Translations under genes and position numbers: made by a program
Shown here: positions 61,001 through 64,000 of the stretch, in pieces
How positions within the stretch are numbered: the stretch's first letter is position 1
How the letters are laid out: every line of letters begins with the position of its first letter
The notes under the pieces: generated by a model
The model's input: only the letters and a program-made list of their open reading frames with translations
Database searches by the model: none
Told to the model about the DNA's origin: nothing
NCBI RefSeq assembly: GCF_002939385.1
Contig: NZ_MULI01000005.1
Coordinates: 124,001-188,000 of the forward strand
Length of the DNA: 64,000 bases
Origin: Streptomyces sp. MH60
GTDB lineage: Bacteria > Actinomycetota > Actinomycetes > Streptomycetales > Streptomycetaceae
Direction of reading: 5' to 3'

Positions 61001-64000
61001 GGTGCCGGGCCGGTGAGCGCTTCGGGTTGAGCACCTCCACGAGCCGCTCGAAGGGCACGTCCTGGTGCGCGTACGCCGCCAGGTCCGTCTCGCGGACCCG
61101 GGCCACCAATTCACGGAAGGCGGGATTGCCGGAGGTGTCGGCGCGCAGCACCAGGGTGTTGACGAAGAAGCCGACGAGACCGTCGAGGGCGTCGTCGGTG
61201 CGCCCGGCGACGGGGGTGCCCAGCGGAATGTCCTCGCCGGCGCCGAGCCGGGTGAGCAGAGCGGCGACGGCCGCCTGGACCACCATGAAGGGGCTGGCCT
61301 GGCAGGTCCGCGCCACGGTCACGATGCGGGCGTGCAGCTCCTCGGGCACCTCGTAGAGCACCCGGCCGCCCTGCCCCCCGGCAGTCGCCGGACGCGGCCG
61401 GTCGGCGGGCAGCGCCAGCTCTTCCGGCAGCCCCGCCAAAGCCTCACGCCAGTAGGCGAGCTGCCGAGCCGCGGGGCTGTCGGGGTCGTCCTCCGAGCCC
61501 AGCGCCTCGCGCTGCCACAAGGTGTAGTCGGGGTACTGGACGGGCAGCGGGCGCCACTCCGGCGCGCGCTGCCCGAGACGGGCCGTGTACGCGGTGGTCA
61601 GATCGCGGGCGAGCAGGGGCACCGACCAGCCGTCGCCGGCGATGTGGTGGACCAGCAGGAGCAGCACCTGTTCCCGCTCGCCCGTCTCGAACAGCCAGGC
61701 CCGCAGCGGGATCTCGGCCGCGAGGTCGAAGGAGTGCGAGGCCGCCCGGGTGACCTCCGCCTCGAGGCTGTCCGCCGGCACCGACGGGACGACGGTCAGC
61801 TCCGGCCGGGCCTCGGCGGCCGGCCGCACGATCTGCCGGGGCCCCTCGGCGTCCTCGGCGAACACCGTCCGCAGGCTCTCGTGCCGGTCCGTCAGGTCGG
61901 CCAGCGCGGCCCGCAGCGCCGACCGGTCCAGGTCGCCCGAGAGCCGCAGCGCGAAGGGGATGTTGTACGTCGGGCTCGGGCCCTCGAAGCGGTGCAGGAA
62001 CCACAGCCGGCGCTGCGCGGGAGAGGCCGGGACACGCTCCGGGCGGGGCTCGGCCGGACGCAGGGGCGAACGGGCCGCCCCCGCGGTGTCGAGGGCGCGG
62101 GACAGGGCCGCCACCGTCGGCGTGTCGAACAGCTGCCGCACGGTCAGTTCCGCGTCGAGGACCGAGCGGATCCGGCCCACGAGCCGGGTGGCGAGCAGTG
62201 AGTGCCCGCCCAGGGCGAAGAAGTCGTCGTCGACACCGACCCGCGGCAGGCCGAGGAGCTCGGCGAAGAGCCCGCACAGGATCTCCTCCCGCGGGGTGCG
62301 CGGAGCCCGGCTCTCCACGGTGGCGTCGGCGGTGCTGAGATCGGGCACCGGCAGCGCCCTGCGGTCGATCTTGCCGTTGCCGGTCAGGGGCAGCGCGTCG
62401 AGGGTCACATAGACCGACGGGACCATGTAATCGGGCAGTTCGGCGGCGAGGTAGGACCGCAGGGAGGCGGGCGTCGGGTCGCCGCCCTCCTCCGCCACGA
62501 GGTGCGCCACCAGCCGCTTGTCGCCGGGGCGCGGCTCGCGCACCGTGACGACGGCCTGGGCGACCTCGACGTGGCGGCCCAGCACGGCCTCGATCTCGCC
62601 CAGTTCGATGCGGAACCCGCGGATCTTGACCTGCTCGTCGGCGCGCCCCAGGTACTCGAGGGTGCCGTCCGGAGTCCACCGTACGAGGTCGCCGGTGCGG
62701 TACATACGGGTGCCCGCCGGGCCGTGGGGGTCGGCGACGAACCGCTCCGCGGTGAGGCCCGGCCGTCGCCAGTAACCGCGGGCGAGCCCCGCCCCCGCGA
62801 CGTACAGCTCACCCGCGACGCCCCGGGCGACGGGGCGCAGGGCGGTGTCGAGGACGAGCAGCCGCGTGTTGTCCAGCGGCGTGCCGATGGGCACGGTGTC
62901 CGGCACCGGGGCGTCTGCCGGGATGCGGTGGCGCACCGCGAACGTGGTGGTCTCGGTCGGCCCGTACCCGTCGACGACGACCGTGCCGGGGCAGGCCTCC
63001 CGGACCCGGCGGACCGCGGCCGCCGGGACGACGTCGCCGCCCGTCCACACCTCCCGTACCCCCGCCAGGTGGTGGGGTGCCTCGTCGGCGACGAGCTGGA
63101 AGAGCCCGGAGGTCAGCCACAGCCCGGTCACCTCGTGCTCGGTCAGCACCTTGCCCAGGGAGTCCGCGTCCAGGTCTCCCGGCGGGGCGACGACGGCGGT
63201 CCCGCCGGACAGCAGCGGCACCCACACCTCGTACGTGGAGGCGTCGAAGGCGTGCGGGGAGTGGACCAGCACACGGGCGTGGGCGCCGCCGGCGAAGGAC
63301 CGGTCGCGGGCCAGCTCGACCACGTCCCGGTGGGTGACGGCCACCCCCTTGGGCATCCCGGTCGAGCCGGAGGTGTGCATCACGTAGGCCAGCCGGTCGG
63401 CGTGCCCGGGGCCGGAGGGCAGTTCGGCACCCTCGTCCGGGGCGTCCGTCGCGTCGGCCCGCACGGCGGTCACGCCCAGCTCCTCCGCCCGGAGGGCGTG
63501 TTCCGCGTCGGTGAGGACGTGGGAGACGCCGGCCAGGGCGGTGACCTGCCGCAGCCGGTCGAGCGGGTCGCCCTGCCGGAGCGGCACATAGGCACCGCCC
63601 GCCTTGAGCACGGCCAGCACCGCGACGATCAGGTGCTCGGAGCGGTCCATGAGGAGCCCCACCGGGGTCTCGGCCCCCACCCCGTACGCCACCAGGACAC
63701 GCGCCAACCGGTCGGACCGGACGTCGAGTTCGGCGTAGTCCAGCACGGTCGCACCGCAGCGGACGGCATCCGCGTGCGGAGTGCGCGCGGCCTGGGCCCG
63801 GAAGGCCGCGGGCAGCGTCTCGTCGGCGGGCCCGGTGTCCGTGCCACGGCCGAGGGACAGCACGGCGCCGCGCTCCTCGGCGGAGAGCAGCTCAAGCTGT
63901 CCGACGGTGCGGTGCGGCTCCGCGGCCGCCCCGCGCAGGACGCGCACCAACCGCTCCAGGACGGCCCGGGCCGCCTTCGGCGGTACCAGGTCGGGCTGAT
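58029..64000 (-). CDS. Nonribosomal peptide synthetase, 3' part (C-A-T-C-A-T-TE), open at right edge
   Basis: About 1,990 C-terminal residues are visible. Counting from the codon at 63950: end of a condensation domain, A1 (~20-540), carrier T1 (Ser584 in GGHSLL), condensation C2 (~640-1075; HHIAGDG at 768-774), A2 (~1100-1620), carrier T2 (Ser1662) and thioesterase (~1715-1973; Ser1795 in GWSFGG, Asp1822, His1952). No epimerase is seen. The specificity positions of A1 read D-A-Y-W-W-G-G-T-F-K, a valine-like code. Those of A2 read D-V-Q-Y-V-A-H-V-V-K, a proline-like code. The peptide should end in Val-Pro (or pipecolate) and be released by hydrolysis or cyclisation. The start lies beyond the window. 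Confidence 0.95.
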   Translation of the reverse strand, partial: QPDLVPPKAARAVLERLVRVLRGAAAEPHRTVGQLELLSAEERGAVLSLGRGTDTGPADETLPAAFRAQAARTPHADAVRCGATVLDYAELDVRSDRLARVLVAYGVGAETPVGLLMDRSEHLIVAVLAVLKAGGAYVPLRQGDPLDRLRQVTALAGVSHVLTDAEHALRAEELGVTAVRADATDAPDEGAELPSGPGHADRLAYVMHTSGSTGMPKGVAVTHRDVVELARDRSFAGGAHARVLVHSPHAFDASTYEVWVPLLSGGTAVVAPPGDLDADSLGKVLTEHEVTGLWLTSGLFQLVADEAPHHLAGVREVWTGGDVVPAAAVRRVREACPGTVVVDGYGPTETTTFAVRHRIPADAPVPDTVPIGTPLDNTRLLVLDTALRPVARGVAGELYVAGAGLARGYWRRPGLTAERFVADPHGPAGTRMYRTGDLVRWTPDGTLEYLGRADEQVKIRGFRIELGEIEAVLGRHVEVAQAVVTVREPRPGDKRLVAHLVAEEGGDPTPASLRSYLAAELPDYMVPSVYVTLDALPLTGNGKIDRRALPVPDLSTADATVESRAPRTPREEILCGLFAELLGLPRVGVDDDFFALGGHSLLATRLVGRIRSVLDAELTVRQLFDTPTVAALSRALDTAGAARSPLRPAEPRPERVPASPAQRRLWFLHRFEGPSPTYNIPFALRLSGDLDRSALRAALADLTDRHESLRTVFAEDAEGPRQIVRPAAEARPELTVVPSVPADSLEAEVTRAASHSFDLAAEIPLRAWLFETGEREQVLLLLVHHIAGDGWSVPLLARDLTTAYTARLGQRAPEWRPLPVQYPDYTLWQREALGSEDDPDSPAARQLAYWREALAGLPEELALPADRPRPATAGGQGGRVLYEVPEELHARIVTVARTCQASPFMVVQAAVAALLTRLGAGEDIPLGTPVAGRTDDALDGLVGFFVNTLVLRADTSGNPAFRELVARVRETDLAAYAHQDVPFERLVEVLNPKRSPARHPVFQTMLTFNNTDRRPGDGLRLPGLDAESLSADTGTAKFDLLFSFAERHDAEGRPAGLGAGLEFSTDLFDPDTAETLVARLLRLLDAVTAAPDRAIGEVPVLGDEERARALSASLGPARVPVGGSLPERFAASVARAPHAVAVETAEGVLTYAELNARANRLARLLVERGVGPESLVAVAMHRSAELVTACLAALKAGAGYLPVDPEYPADRIAYMLDDARPASVLTTRDLAGALPSGPAGTPLVVDDPATVTRLGSLPDADLTDTERTSPVGPAHPAYVIYTSGSTGRPKGVTMPVRALANLLDWHERTLPGGPGTRVAQFTAVSFDVSVQEILSALLAGKTLVVCPEDVRRDPERLAGWLGERQVQELYAPNLVIDAVCEAAVAARLDLPHLTDLVQAGEALTPHGAMRAFCAARPGRRLHNHYGPAETHVVTAHRLPADPADWGPSAPPIGRPVDNTAVRLLDPWLNPVPPGVAGELYIGGDALARGYLGRAGRTAERFVADPHGADGARMYRTGDLARLTPDGLLVYLGRADSQVKIRGFRVEPGEIEAALTAHASVAQAAVVVREDRPGDRRLVGYVVAAHQEVPDSVRLREHLSGRLPAPMVPAAFVVLDALPLTPNGKLDRAALPVPAYAAGGGSRAPRTPAEHRVCTLFAEVLGVERAGVEDDFFELGGHSFLAARLVARLREEFGQDLPVRTVFDSPTPEGVAAVLTGTADGSPGRSSEGLLPLRARGTAAPLFCLHPGGGFSWCYAGLVRHLGPDVPVYGIQARGLDGSGPLPSSMAEMTAEYLALIRSVQPSGPYRLAGWSFGGIVAHALATALRAEGEEVSLLALLDAYPPGENADASEPVEHEVVAHNLRAMGFEFDMAELIADQEGVLRRFREFLQSGDQALAQLEARDILALKDVYVNNVRLMRKFTPEFFDGDVLFVSAERKSADDREGRLNVSLWQPFTGGSVEVCAIDSTHGNLMTDARHMARIGQFLAARL

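Noticed and set aside
1..64000. CRISPR arrays, tRNA or rRNA genes, complete insertion sequences
   Set aside because: No regularly spaced repeats with spacers, cloverleaf-like sequence, rRNA segment or transposase reading frame was found.

Overview
This window is chromosomal DNA from a high-GC actinomycete, almost certainly a Streptomyces. Codons are strongly GC-biased at the third position, and Streptomyces-type genes such as sepH, cutRS, ptsH with paired DasR-type boxes, kdpDE and an actinobacterial ferrochelatase appear in a conserved-looking order. Many genes have a -10 hexamer 6-8 nt before the start codon, as in leaderless transcripts. No rRNA, tRNA, CRISPR array, intact insertion sequence or origin was recognised.

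Bases 1-41,600 look like core chromosome. They hold ptsH and its DasR boxes, a GNAT/acyl-CoA-synthetase fusion, a phosphodiesterase and thymidine kinase. Next comes a hexosamine/galactose block: Tat-exported alpha-galactosidase, GntR regulator, then gatZ-like, agaS, BadF-type kinase, EamA transporter and class II aldolase. After that are a rhodanese-type sulfurtransferase, sepH, lactone oxidase, MFS permease, ferrochelatase, inositol monophosphatase, cutRS, a run of small conserved genes around dut, and a potassium-related block (kdpDE, two TrkA/RCK proteins, a 37-residue membrane protein and a KimA-type permease). A class I RNA (uracil-5-) methyltransferase ends this part.

From about 41,620 to the right edge the content is accessory. 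It opens with a broken remnant of a WYL-type regulator. A tightly overlapping five-gene minus-strand operon follows (48,602 to 41,955): two unrecognised proteins, a GH3-type adenylate-forming ligase, a class I HMG-CoA reductase fused to an APH/choline-kinase-like domain, and a dTMP-kinase-like P-loop kinase. Diverging from it are a DedA protein and a NarL-type two-component system. Beyond are an ornithine-cyclodeaminase-like enzyme, an MMPL exporter, a secreted beta-propeller protein, an alpha/beta hydrolase, MbtH and the 3' part of a nonribosomal peptide synthetase (C-A-T-C-A-T-TE, open at the right edge). The last two adenylation domains read as Val-like and Pro/pipecolate-like.

Two accessory promoter regions share a CCTGCGG/CCGCAGG palindrome: the divergent region at 48.6-48.9 kb and the cyclodeaminase/MMPL region at 52.6-53.0 kb. 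This suggests one regulator links the HMG-CoA reductase operon with the peptide-associated genes. The five-gene operon and this shared element are the strongest candidates for an undescribed system. Its product cannot be deduced from sequence alone.
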